DNA of 64,000 nt from Daphnia pulex (taxonomy: Eukaryota; Arthropoda; Branchiopoda; Diplostraca; Daphniidae), in the NCBI RefSeq assembly GCF_021134715.1, contig NC_060026.1, positions 2,852,001 through 2,916,000 of the forward strand, written 5' to 3'. Positions 38,601 through 49,001 of this stretch are shown in pieces. The notes beneath the pieces were generated by a model. That model did not search any database and was not told the DNA's origin. It saw only the letters and a program-made list of their open reading frames with translations. A program made the translations under genes and the position numbers. Every line of letters starts with the position of its first letter. The stretch's first letter is position 1.

Positions 38601-41600
38601 TCAAAACGATCGACAACATTAGAAGATGATAGAAATGTACATCAAAGTTAAGTTTAGTATTTACACAACAAAAATGTTTGGTGGGGTCCAGTGGCCCCCA
38701 AGATGACGCCGTTCCAGCAGACGGACCCTAGCGGACTGAAGCTGGGCGAGCGGCTGACGCTGACGTGCGCCGTCACCAAGGGCGACCTGCCGCTGTCCTT
38801 TAGGTGGACAGTGGACGGGCGGCCGGTGGTCAGCTCACCGGGCGGCTCGCTCAAAACCGTTCAGATCGATCCGTACACGAACCTCCTGAGCGTCGACTCG
38901 CTCCAGCCGGCCCACAGCGGCAACTACACGTGTTCCGTTGACAATTCGGCCATCACCGCACATTCAGCCACGACGCCGACGACGGCCAGCAGTACCGGGC
39001 AGCGCCAATCCCAGCTGGTCCTCATTCAGGGTATTTTTCCCATTCCAAAACCAACCAAAAAGAACAAACGCAACTTTTTCAATCATCTCCGCACCCCAGC
39101 GCACTCGGAAAACAAAAAATTGTCCAGCATGTGATGGGCCAATTATTTTTTTAAGTTGGAATTTGGATATGATTGCACACACTCACTACTGGCCAAAAAT
39201 GATGTGCTGATTTGTTTGTGTGACCAACTAGACACCGCACTTATAGAGATTATTTGCACCGATATCATTTGAATCATTTAAATTTAAGAACTTTTCCCGC
39301 CGAAAAAAAAGGAAAGAAAAAAACGGCGCCAGAATTTGAAAATTGAAAGTTTTGGGAAATCGACGGGGAGTTTGACGGGCGAATTGAAACTTTCAAGGAG
39401 TCGACCGGGGGACTTGGGATGGATGAAACTTGGTCATTAGTCGTCGTTAAATATGCAGATTCAAGCGGGAAATCAGCTGGAAGTAAAAAGAAAAAAAAAC
39501 AAAAAGATTACGTGTGTGTGTGTGTTGGAAACAGTTCCGCCCAGGATGGACGCGTTCGCCCAGCGTGAGGAGGAGCAGGTCCTGAAACAGGGGATCCGCA
39601 CTCGTTTGCTGTGCGGAGTGAGCCAGGGCGACAAGCCGCTGGATTTCAGCTGGACCAAAGACGGGCAGCCGCTGAGCGCCTTGTTCGGCAGCCGAGGAGG
39701 CGGCCCAGGAGTCGTCCTGCCGGCCGTCAACGTCCGCGAAGTGGACGCCGATTCCAGCGCCCTGACCTTCACCAACCTGAGCGCCGTCCACTCGGGCCGC
39801 TACGAATGCGCGGCCCGTAACGCCGCCGGCGTCGCCCGCCAATCGACTCTATTGTTCGTTCAAGGTATACTGCCCCCAGCCCAACATCCAGCCAACCCCC
39901 CCAAAAACAGCTGGACCACTAAATCCCACATCAAAAAATATTTTTAAAACCAAAAATGGCGCGTTCAATACTACTCGAATTTTTTAAAATTTTTTTAATT
40001 TAAACCAATTAAAATGGCAGGGGGGGACTACGATAGGGTGAGATAAATAATGTACATACAAAAATAGTTATTGATTGATTTTCAGCACTGAATCCATCGT
40101 CACTTTTTGCACTGATTGAAACACCACACGCCCTTTTCGATAATCGATAGTTTTGCAAATTTGTGTCTTGCGCATCCCAATTGATTTCCACTCACACATT
40201 TTTCGACTATATTCGAGCACAAATTTCTTTTTCAGACCGAAAAAATTTGAATTTTTCTAGAAACATATTTCCAACTTTTTTATTCTTACGTTCATCTTTC
40301 ACTCGGCCTTTTATCTCTACACACTATATAACCTCCCCCCCTTGCGCCAATCCATTATGCAAACAGCCGGAAAACCATCAAGAGAATGGGGGGACCCCCC
40401 CCCAAATCCTCTTATGATGATGATGATGGGGCTATTTGCATATTGGAATTGACTGCCAGCTAGTCATGTTTTTCGGCTGCTGCACTGAATGCGAGTGTGT
40501 CTCTGTGTGCTCTCTGTGTGTGTGTGCGTGTTGCCATTGATTTTTTTTTCTTTTAAACCGCCCGCCTCTTTTTCTGAGAGACACGCCCACAATATCTTTT
40601 GGAGCGGGACTCTCTTCAAAAGCGAATGAATGTTTGGGTTTATCTTTTTATTTTTGATGATTTGCGTGGGGGTTTAGTGCCGCCATTTTGGAGTGTCGAG
40701 CCAAGAGATGTGAGCGTGTTGGCCGGCCAACCTTTGACTGTCCACTGCCAGGCCGATGGCTATCCCAAGCCCAACGTCACGTGGAGCTGGACATCCGGTA
40801 ACACAAAACAAAAATAAAAATAAAAGGAAATAAAAAAAGAAGCGGGAAATTTGATTGAATGTCGGATGATATCAGCAGGAGGTTCCAGTCCGTCGTCTAA
40901 TCAAGAGCCGACGACGGCTTCATCTTCTTCTCATCCGTTAACCAACCGGACGTCGCCCGCCTTTCTCCGGGTCATGGACAATGGGACGCTCATCATCCGC
41001 TCGGCCCGCAAGAGCCTACAGGGCCGCTACACATGTCGGGCCGTCAACCGCATCGGCCAGGATCTGACGGCCACCATTTCCATCAGTGTTCACGGTACAT
41101 CTATTTCTCTTTCTCTTTATCTTTTGTGGGGGGGGGGGGGATCCTGCCGGGCAGGATTTCAAAAGAAATGTTTCATATTTGGGCGGGAAAATTCGAAATT
41201 TCAAATATGGGTAGGAGAAAGATCAAAAGATTAGATTCCCCGTTCGAATCAATTAGTCCCGTCCCGTTCCGTTCCGTGTTTCTTTGTCGTCTGGCCGGCC
41301 CGCCCGTCCGTGAAAGCTTGTTATGCATCCAACTCACACAAGACAATATTTCGGTTGCCGGCCCGGGTTTTTAGTAGAAAGCCGCCGGGCTGATGTTTTC
41401 GAACGCGGAAAAGTCAGTCAGCCGGATGACGTCCTCATCTCTTTGATGGCCGGGCGACGGCCTGGTTGGCTGGCTGGTTGGCTGCGGCTTTTGTCTTTCA
41501 TTCGCTTCGCTGCTCGCCCGCCTCACATTAATTTTTTGATAATAAAATGACAATCATTTTCCAGGAAAGAGAAGATAAGAATTGATTTTTTCTTTTTTTT

Positions 41601-44600
41601 GACTTTTCTTTTGACTTTTCTGCCCGGCTCAGTCGGCCCGAGATTTCGTGATTCGCTTAGCCGACTGGCAGTCAAACGGGACGTCCAGGCCTCGCTCAAC
41701 TGTCGAGTCGACGGAGACGGGCCGCTGCATTTGGCCTGGAGGCGGAGCTCCTCATCGACTTCTCTCTTGTCGTCTAATTACAGGTTTGAAATTAAAACTT
41801 TGATGCAATTATAAAAACAGACGTGCATTGTGGTTGGGTGTCGTCACGAATCTGTGTATTGAGCAGGTTACGGATCCAGGAGAAGGAGGCACCTCCCAAC
41901 GGAGTGATTTCCACTTTGACGATCGCCGCCACCCAAGTGGAAGACGTCAGTTGATTACGTCCATTTGAATTACATTTTTATTTTAATGCGGGAGTGGATT
42001 ACATCTAATTGAACATTATACAGGCGGGAATTTACATCTGCATCGCTTCCAACAGTCACGGCCAAGTGGAACGCGATTTCCAGCTCACCGTTCTAGGTGA
42101 ATCCCGCCCCCCAAATAAAAAATGAAATTTTTTTGAAAATTTAAACAATTTGAATTTCCCGCTCATTTTTCAGAACCGCCTGAACAGCCACGACACCTTC
42201 AAATCCAGGTATAATCAAAAATAACCAATTTACCCATCGACAAACCGATTCAAATGCCCCAATTGGCGGTAGGAGACGTCCAGCCGTCGAGTGGCCCTCT
42301 CGTGGTCGGCTCCGTCCAGCTCCAACGCTCACAATCCGCTCATCGCCTACATTGTCCAGTACCGAGAAACCAAACGTGAGTGTCGTCATCATTGTCTTTT
42401 CTCTTACAGTGTCCAGCCACTCCACCAATATGCTTTGTGTGTCTTCTCCAAATTACAGATGGCGGCACTTGGCAAGAGACGGACAATTTGTCCGTCTACA
42501 ACACCAACTACAGTCTGGAGGGTCTCCAACCGTCCACTTCTTACCAGGCCAGAGTCGTGGTACCTATTTCTATTCACTCTGTAAAATTTGTTTAAGAATG
42601 AAAAGCTATTCATCTTGTTTTATTATCAAGGCGGAGACGAGCGCCGGAAGGGGTCCGCCATCCGATCCTGTCGGTAAAATATAAAATTCGAATAACGACT
42701 GGCCATTAAACGAAAACATTTTTATTTTATTTTATTATTTTTTTGGGACGAAATATCGATCGTTTTTATATTATATTTTTTTGTGTGTGTTATCTTTTGA
42801 TATGTTTCAATCAAAAAGCAATAACGACTTACGGCGAACCCCCTGGGACTTGCCCGTCCGACTTGAGAGCGGTGCCCGTTTCCTCGTCGAGTATCCGGTT
42901 GACGTGGACGGCAATCAACGGCAACAGCTGGCACAGCAGCTTGATAGGCTACCATTTGGGCTTCCGCCAAGACAAGTTAGTGTATCTACTTTGTAGATGA
43001 CAGCCGGCCGGCCCTGGCCGTCTTCTTTTTAGTTCATCTTTTTTTATATTTTATTTTCTTTCTCTCCTATTCAGCGCCATGTCGTACAACTTTACGACCG
43101 TGCCGCTGATGGACCAGCAATCCAACGGACAGCTGGAATTGACGCTGGGCCAGCTCCGCAAAGCCACCAAGTTTCTAATCGTCGTCCGGGCTTTCAACCG
43201 CTACGGCGAAGGACCTTTGTCCTCACCAGCCACGGCCGTCACCTTCGAAGATGGTTGGCTTATTCTCATCTTGTTTGGTCCGTTTATCGTGTCCACACCT
43301 TGTATACTTAATGGGCTCCTTTTCAGTTCCGTCTGCCGGACCACAATCGCTGAGGTGTTCGACGTCGTCGTCGCAGAGCATCGAAGTGACGTGGCAAGCG
43401 CCGCCGGCCTCGGAGCACAACGGAATCATTCAGAATTATCGACTCCACTATGAGATGATGGGCCCGGTGGTGACGGACAACGAGGCCGTCGCACCGCTAG
43501 TCAAAACGGTGGACGGAATCTACGCCACCCTGGCCGGATTGTCGGCCCATTCGGCCTATCGCATCCGAGTCGAGGCCGTCACCCGCATAGGAGCCGGCCC
43601 ATTTTCTGCCTCAGTCACCTGTTTAACTGATGAATCTGGTAGAAATCAACTGGGCCAATTTAATTTAAATAATTTTTGAAATTGAATTATTTTCATTCAG
43701 TTCCCAAAGCTCCGGCGGATGTGAAAGCTTTCAGCAGTGGCTCCAACGCCGTTTCCATTTGCTGGTCGATTCCGTCACAAACCAACGGCCAGATCCTTCA
43801 CTACACGGTCAATATTAAGTAATCAAAATTGCCCAGCATTCCTTCCCAAATGCCCAGCTACTTTGATTCAGCGTCTAGAAACCGCAATAACATCCGTCTA
43901 ATCAATTGATTTGTTTCATCCCCAAAAACAACCGGACCCAATCACGAGTCGGGAACTAATTAATCACCATTGGGCGGGTTAACTCGCCTAATGAACGGAG
44001 GGGGACGGACTCGTCAATCCGCCCGGTTGTGTCACCACCCAAATAAGTCGAGAGTCTCATGTGTGTCTAGACTGTGTTGTTCGGCGGTCGCTAGGGGGGA
44101 GATTGGCAGACATTGATTTGACGTTATCCGACTCGGCCATGTATATCCAGCATTCCGGAATGGGGAGTCTGAACACACACACACACACACACCCACGGAC
44201 ACACTCTTGTGCGGATTCAATTGTCTCTTTGATGGAAGGTTTCTCTTGTCGAGAGTGGAATAAGGGCGACTTGTTATATATATTGGATTCCGGAAATTAA
44301 AAGCATTCCATTCCGTAGTTGTTACACATCCGGACGCGCTGGAGAATTTGGGAAAACTCATTTTCTTTTGATTCTCTCAAAAGGGCTGGAGGGCAACAAC
44401 ACGGATCGGCTGCCAACGTCCAGCGCCACACGGTGCCCGGCTCGCAAACTCACTACCAGGTCGAGTCTCTGTTGTCCGGCAGTAAGGACTCGACGACGGC
44501 CCAGCAGACGACTTTCTACGAGATTTGGGTGACGGCCGCCAACAGGGCCGGCGTCGGAGACAAATCCAAAGTCCTCCGCTTTTCTCCAAATTCCAAAGGT

Positions 44601-47509
44601 GAAATTTTAAAAATGAAATTTGAGATTATTTGAGGTTGTTTCTCTTATATAACGGTTTGATGGTGCGACAGCCAACAATGTGGCCATTTGCTCGTTTGGC
44701 CGGCGAGTTGTCCAACTATGGAGGTCCAGCGTCGATCTACCCTGCCGTCCGGTTGGCAATCTGGTCCAACCGAATTGGACGTATAACGGGAAATTAATGG
44801 ACGATCGAAAGCAGTTGGCCGGCAACAACAACAACAACAGCAAATCGAACGGGTATATCAGCTTGACGGACTTGAAGCGGAGCGACGCGGGCAATTATAC
44901 CTGTTCCGTCACAACCGGTTTCATAAGCGATTCCATCACCTACCAGCTGGCCGTTCTGGGTAAATAATCAATCGATAATTTCCCAATTTATAATTTAATT
45001 CCATTAAATTAATGGCATTAATGGGCAATTGAATTTTTGCAGTTCCTCCGGTTCCGCCGGCCCTCCACGTTTTCCAGACGACCGTCCAGCAAATTCAAAT
45101 GCAATGGAAAGCGGAAGACGATGGCGGAAGTCCCGTCCGCGGATTCCTGCTCCACTGGCGACTGGCGGACGGTGGCGACTGGGAAGAGCGTGAGCTGGAC
45201 CGGCACGTGACAATCGCTCAACTCGACGTAATTTTTTAATTCATCCAATAATAATTGAATTCAAATGATCCGGTTTGATTGAAATTTTAGAATTTGCGGT
45301 GCGGAACGAGGTATCAGGTTTATTTGACCAGTCACAACGCCGTCGGCACTAGCGGCCCTAGCAATTCCATCACGGCCAGGACCAAAGGAGACGCCCCGCT
45401 GGTTCCGTCGGCCGTTTCGGCCGCTCTGATCGCCAACTCGTCGCACATCAGCGTCTTCCTCAACGGCTGGCAGGAGCGCGGATGTCCCATCCGCTCCTTT
45501 GGCGTCGATTTCAAAATGGACGGCGAAGCTTACTGGACCACCGTCTCGGATGACGTTCAAAATCTGCCCGTCATCTTCATCGAGGACGTCCAGCCGTCGA
45601 CGGCCTACAATTTGAAAGTTCGCGCCAAAACCAGCGGCGGAACGGTGGCCGTCGAATACGACGTGGTTACTTTGGATCACTCGGGTTTGACCCCGACTCC
45701 GGATCGAATCAACCGGGCAGGCCGGCAACTGGTCCAGCCCAGCAGTAGCAACAACTCGACAGATGGCAGTCACGTCGTTTTACCTTGGTGGCTCATCGGT
45801 GCCGTTAGGTACAAATTGAAATCAAATTGAATTTTGGGTTAATTTTTATCATTGGCCATTTTATTAAATTTTTTGAATTTTATTAGCGCCGTGGGAACGG
45901 CATCGCTCCTGGGCCTGGTTGTGGCTTGTTCCTGCCTGTACAAAAGTAATTTTTGATTTTCAATCCAATCAAGGCCGGCCAATTCTAAAAATAAAATTTC
46001 GATTATTTTTATGGACAGCGCGGAGTGAAAGTCGACGGCTGGTGGCTTCCGCATTGCCGTCGGAATCGACTCTGGCGGACGGAATGAACAACGCCACCAA
46101 CACGTGGAACAAGACCCACAAATCGGGATCGACCATGGCCGATCGCAGCAGCTCGAAACGCAGTTCCACCTACGAGCTCCAGAGTATGGCCGATAAAATG
46201 TCCAGTAAGAATTTGATGGCTGTCTCTAATTGAAATAGAATCAAAGTTCATTTTAAAAATAATTTGTAATCGTTAGATTATTCGGCGGATCAGCATGACG
46301 ACATTTACCCGTATGCCACTTTCGAATTGCATCGGGACCACCATCCGCGGTCGCCCGTCAAGATGCTCGACAATCCGCCGGTAATTATTTTTTTTGAAAG
46401 TTGGCGGTTTCCCGCGCTCATTAACGATACTGTTTTTCGCTTTTCTCTTTATTTCCCACCGCCAGGATTTCACCCGACTCAACAAGTACGGGCACCACCA
46501 TCACGGCGGTCTGGGGACCCATTTGAAATTGCCCCTCAGGCCGCCGCCCACTTGGTCGGAGCTGAGCACGATCGAAATCGAGCGACATTTTCAAGGCTCG
46601 CCCACCGTTTCCGATTCGTAATTTGATTAAATCAAAATTGCCAATTGAATTACAAATTGAACGTGTTTTATAAAAATATCCAGGGACTTGGAGAGTCTTC
46701 CGATAGCGGCGGATTACATTCACGACCGGCCGGGTCAGCAGCAGCAGCAGCGTCCGTCCCGCCATCACGGGACCACCAGCAGTTTCGCCAACGGCCCGCC
46801 ACCGGGCGGCTGCGGCAGCAGCGCGAGAGTGTCGACGCTCAATAAACGCTTCAGTAAAACTCTTTCATCTACATGATTCCGTATAGACCTACTACTACTA
46901 CTACTACTACACAATTGCGCAAGCGCTTTTGCATTTGAATGCGGGGGGGCAGCAAAGATAATCATCTCGTCATGCACAAAACTAGGCGCCAGCAATTCCA
47001 TCACCAACAACACCAACAACACAACCAAAGATGCCTCATCTTATTATTCCGCCACGTCGTCTACATCCGCCTTGAAGGAATTCTCCGGCGAGCCGTTCTC
47101 ATCATCCCGAATCCATTGCGGATCGCAGCGCCAAAGACCCAGGTCTAATCAATTTAATACCATTTAAACGATTAAATTGAAAAATTGAATTTGACAAATT
47201 CCAATGAAAAGTCATCCGGTGCCGAAGAAATCCGTGCCGATAGGACTCCGGCTGGTGGATCAATCGAATTTATGGAGTGGCGGCCATCAGCACAAGTCGT
47301 GGACGTTGAATCCTTTGATGGAATCGGGCGACAAAACATTGGCCAGCTCCTCGTCCAGCAGCAGCATTGTCCACCGCCCCAAAGCCAGCCGGAATGGTGG
47401 AGGTCCGACCCATTCCATCGGCAACAACAATAAACAACAACGTCAGCCACAGCAGCAGCAGCAGCATTCAGCAGAATCCTCGCCTCCGGATCATTCAATA
47501 GCCGTCTAA
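26616..47509 (+). CDS. Dscam: Dscam-family immunoglobulin superfamily receptor (Dscam2-like)
   Basis: A homophilic adhesion receptor of neurons and, in arthropods, some immune cells. Thirty-five exons with consensus splice sites sum to 6780 nt, exactly 2260 codons including stop, which is strong support for the model. Order: signal peptide (MNSTTTINQRIVILFLFIIS), Ig1-6, two Ig7-type domains, Ig8, Ig9, FN1-4, Ig10, FN5-6, one membrane segment and a cytoplasmic tail with the Dscam-type motif IYPYATFEL. Apart from the doubled Ig7, the 9Ig-4FN-Ig-2FN-TM order is diagnostic for Dscam. Single exons stand where the hypervariable gene has arrays (Ig2 and Ig3 halves), so this is a Dscam paralogue rather than the hypervariable one. 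Exon 1 is separated by a 6.5-kb intron but its phase (1) fits exon 2. Family membership is secure; the specific Dscam2 relation rests on the Ig7 exon pair. Confidence 0.93.
26677..33187 (+). other. Dscam-like intron 1 (6.5 kb)
   Basis: Large first intron ending in GATGCAG. It contains a 942-bp foldback element (27796-28737), several TATATATA and GATA-rich stretches, short CA repeats, TTTGAATTTCCCGC-type motifs (about 27344, 27697, 31820, 31867 and 31937) and a CTCCTGACCGGCTCCTAGCG block at 26965-26998. Open frames within it are short and show no domain. Long first introns of neural genes often carry enhancers, but none can be identified from sequence alone. Confidence 0.6.
27796..28737. mobile_element. 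foldback element, 441-bp terminal inverted repeats, TA flanks
   Basis: Two near-identical inverted arms (27796-28236 and 28297-28737) flank a spacer of about 60 bp. The outer ends read CAGTGGGTACCGAAAGTATC and the element is bounded by TA on both sides (27794-27795, 28738-28739). CAGT ends plus a TA target fit the Tc1/mariner superfamily. The subterminal word GTATCCGTACGGC-GAGAGG recurs inside each arm (27811 and 27995), and a short palindrome around CAACGCGATA also lies inside each arm. No transposase is present; short open frames are simply mirror copies in the two arms. Arms differ at only a few positions by eye, so insertion or arm homogenisation is recent. It sits within intron 1 of the Dscam-like gene. 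Confidence 0.92.
34862..35090. repeat. degenerate tandem of AAATTTCCCGC units
   Basis: Within intron 4 of the Dscam-like gene, the word (A)AATTTCCCGC or close variants occurs six times at about 40-50-bp spacing, at about 34870, 34912, 34944, 34982, 35023 (ACCGC variant) and 35074. The words are separated by T-rich and ATGTCAAAATTTT blocks. It looks like a decayed short tandem repeat whose core has stayed recognisable. The core TTTCCCGC matches the E2F consensus TTTSSCGC, which may be coincidental. Confidence 0.7.
36605..36637. repeat. (CCGA)n followed by a 13-G run
   Basis: Five CCGA units run directly into 13 consecutive G within intron 5 of the Dscam-like gene. Such tracts are prone to length error in assemblies. 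Confidence 0.85.
38692..39864 (+). other. Dscam-like exons 10 and 11: tandem Ig7-type exons
   Basis: Exon 10 (38692-39030, 113 codons) starts VAPKMTPF and contains LTCAVTKGDLPLSFRWTVDG and NYTCSV. Exon 11 (39535-39864, 110 codons) starts VPPRMDAF and contains LLCGVSQGDKPLDFSWTKDG and RYECAA. Both are phase 1-1, each encodes a whole Ig domain, and both carry the G-D-x-P-L-x-F/I-x-W signature of Dscam Ig7. The next exon starts the Ig8-type VPPFWSVEP. Either exon alone would restore the canonical domain order. The pair therefore looks like the two alternative Ig7 exons (10A/10B) known from fly Dscam2; inclusion of both would give an extra Ig domain. Confidence 0.8.
40678..42096 (+). other. Dscam-like exons 12-16: Ig8 and Ig9
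   Basis: Exons 40678-40797, 40879-41094, 41633-41783, 41867-41945 and 42024-42096 (residues about 910-1122). Ig8 has VHCQADGYPKPNVTWSW and YTCRAVN with a Ser-rich insertion between the two exons. Ig9 has LNCRVDGDGPLHLAW and YICIASNSHG. All joins keep phase. Confidence 0.88.
42174..44598 (+). other. Dscam-like exons 17-25: FN1 to FN4
   Basis: Exons 42174-42208, 42273-42375, 42459-42559, 42631-42673, 42819-42975, 43075-43253, 43327-43638, 43701-43818 and 44384-44598 (residues about 1123-1543). Fibronectin III hallmarks are VALSWSAP, IAYIVQYRE, RLTWTAI, IEVTWQAPPASEHNGII and the C-strand Y-x-A/V-x-V patterns. Exon 21 uses an acceptor after CAATCAAAAAG, chosen because it alone keeps phase. The exon 22 donor (GTTGGC) is weak. 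Confidence 0.85.
44173..44192. repeat. CA microsatellite
   Basis: About ten CA units inside intron 24 of the Dscam-like gene. Confidence 0.8.
44672..45808 (+). other. Dscam-like exons 26-28: Ig10, FN5, FN6
   Basis: Exon 26 (44672-44959) encodes one Ig with LPCRPVGN, PNWTYNG and NYTCSVT and an Asn-rich insert. Exons 27 (45043-45227) and 28 (45291-45808) encode FN5 (QMQWKAEDDGGSPVRGFLLH, CGTRYQVYLTSHNAVG) and FN6 (GCPIRSFGVDFKM, STAYNLKVRAKTSGG). This Ig between FN4 and FN5 is the Dscam-specific arrangement. Confidence 0.9.
45887..47509 (+). other. Dscam-like exons 29-35: membrane segment and cytoplasmic tail
   Basis: Exons 45887-45945, 46019-46204, 46277-46380, 46466-46617, 46684-46853, 46953-47142 and 47212-47509. 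The membrane span is formed across the exon 28/29 join (WWLIGAV, then VGTASLLGLVVACSCLY). The tail of about 365 residues is rich in Ser, His, Gln and Asn and holds DDIYPYATFEL, comparable to the conserved YATF-type motif of Dscam tails, a proline-rich stretch PLRPPPTW that could bind SH3 domains, and low-complexity QQQQQ. Exon 34 has a poor pyrimidine tract and could be optional, but the 190-nt length means skipping it would shift frame. Confidence 0.85.
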
Positions 47510-47852
47510 TCTATCGCCGGACACATTTCGCCTCTCCTCCAACTCCTCCGCCGGAAATCCTCTCCTCTTTGTGTGTGTTTGTATTTCCCCCCTTTTATTC
47601 CCGAGCTGTATATATATTCTCTCAACACTCGACACACACACAGACAGACAAAGATATGCACTTTTGGAAATTGAAATCGATTTATTTGGGGGCCTGTTGT
47701 TATGCCTAGAGCAGCGCCCAAGGATTATGGAAACGCGTCAAATACACACCAAACTGACTGTACACAAGTCTCTCTATACATTCCGCTCGCAAAGCACACA
47801 ATGGCTTATCTTTCTAGATCCATCGCGCTCCCCTTTTATATATTTATATAAT

Positions 47853-47858
47853 AATAAA
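47853..47858 (+). terminator. candidate poly(A) signal of Dscam-like gene
   Basis: AATAAA about 345 nt after the stop codon; further AATAAA words follow near 47968 and 48003. Which one is used cannot be told. Confidence 0.5.
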
Positions 47859-48077
47859 TACATAAATGGATGGAAGATAAATCTACAGATTTATTCCTCG
47901 CCCGTGAATGCCTGTGCCAAATGGTCCACTAGGGCGAATCGGCTTTATGTGAATAACTTTTGGCCGGAATAAAAACGTGAAAAGAATTTCAAAGAATGTC
48001 AAAATAAAATGTACTGTCGTGAGTGCCGGACTTGGGAGCTTCGGCACGACTCCTCCGGTTGGTATTAAGCTGCAAGT

Positions 48078-48099
48078 GTGTGTGTGTGTGTGTGTGTGC
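48078..48099. repeat. TG microsatellite
   Basis: Eleven TG units between the Dscam-like 3' region and the promoter of the Patj-like gene. Confidence 0.85.
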
Positions 48100-49001
48100 C
48101 GGACGAGCAAGTTTTTCGGGAACGATAGGAAACACGCTCCAAGTGCGCACCGGGAGAGAGAGCGTGTAGTTTAGTTTTGGAGGAAGGGAAGGTGGGGGGG
48201 TGGGGGTGGGGATAGAATAGTTAAATACAAAAGTGGGAGGCCGCGCCGGGAGGGAGTGCTAACGAGATTAGACACGGAGGTGATTTGTGCAGCCAGTCCT
48301 GTGCACTGTTGTGTTGTGTATATGACAACGTCGGAGCCCGAATGGAATGCGGGAGACTAGACCCGCCTTTTTGATTGGGTTTCAGGCCCTAGCCTAGTCT
48401 GGCGCCCAACGATTTTGGTCGGTTTCCTTCAACCAACGCCATCTGGTGGCAGACATTCACAACTTTTATTTCATTCCAAATCAAATTTCTTACGATTGAG
48501 TTGCGAATAAACTTGAAAATCAAGTGGATTGAATGGAATTTAATTATTTCAATTCTTTAGTAAAGTGAAACCCGATTAAAGTTGATTAAATTGAAATTCT
48601 TATAGAAAAAGGGGGCTGGAACAGTGTTGCCAAATTCGGCCGCAGAGCGCTGCGTGAGGTGGGGGCCCAGCATTGGAATTCGCATTTAAAAAGTCGGACC
48701 TTCGCCTTGCCATACGAAAAACAGGTGCATTTTGTGTTTCATTCACTCCCGTGTGTGTTGGCTTTTTTCGAGGGGAGGGCGATCTTATGTTGGAATTCAA
48801 GTCTGTTTGATTTTTTCGTTCCTTTTTCCTTTGTCACCTTATTTGCTTTTCGTTTTCGGTTTAGTTGGCTTTTTTCGACGGTAAGTGTGACTCGTTTTGA
48901 CAGCACGTTTTTTCGTTTCCCCATTTGAAATTGCGATTGAATTCCTTGTTCAAGGTTTCGCGGAGGTGAATAGCCGCCTCTGATTATAAAACGCTGTGGG
49001 A
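48100..49001 (+). promoter_or_regulatory. promoter and 5' UTR region of the Patj-like gene
   Basis: The interval has no coding exon. A CTCF-like word CCATCTGGTGGCA lies at 48439-48451. A donor GTAAGT at 48881 closes a probable non-coding first exon. An acceptor at about 48953 (TTGTTCAAG) opens the exon that carries the start codon at 49002. No TATA box was seen at a suitable distance. Confidence 0.55.
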
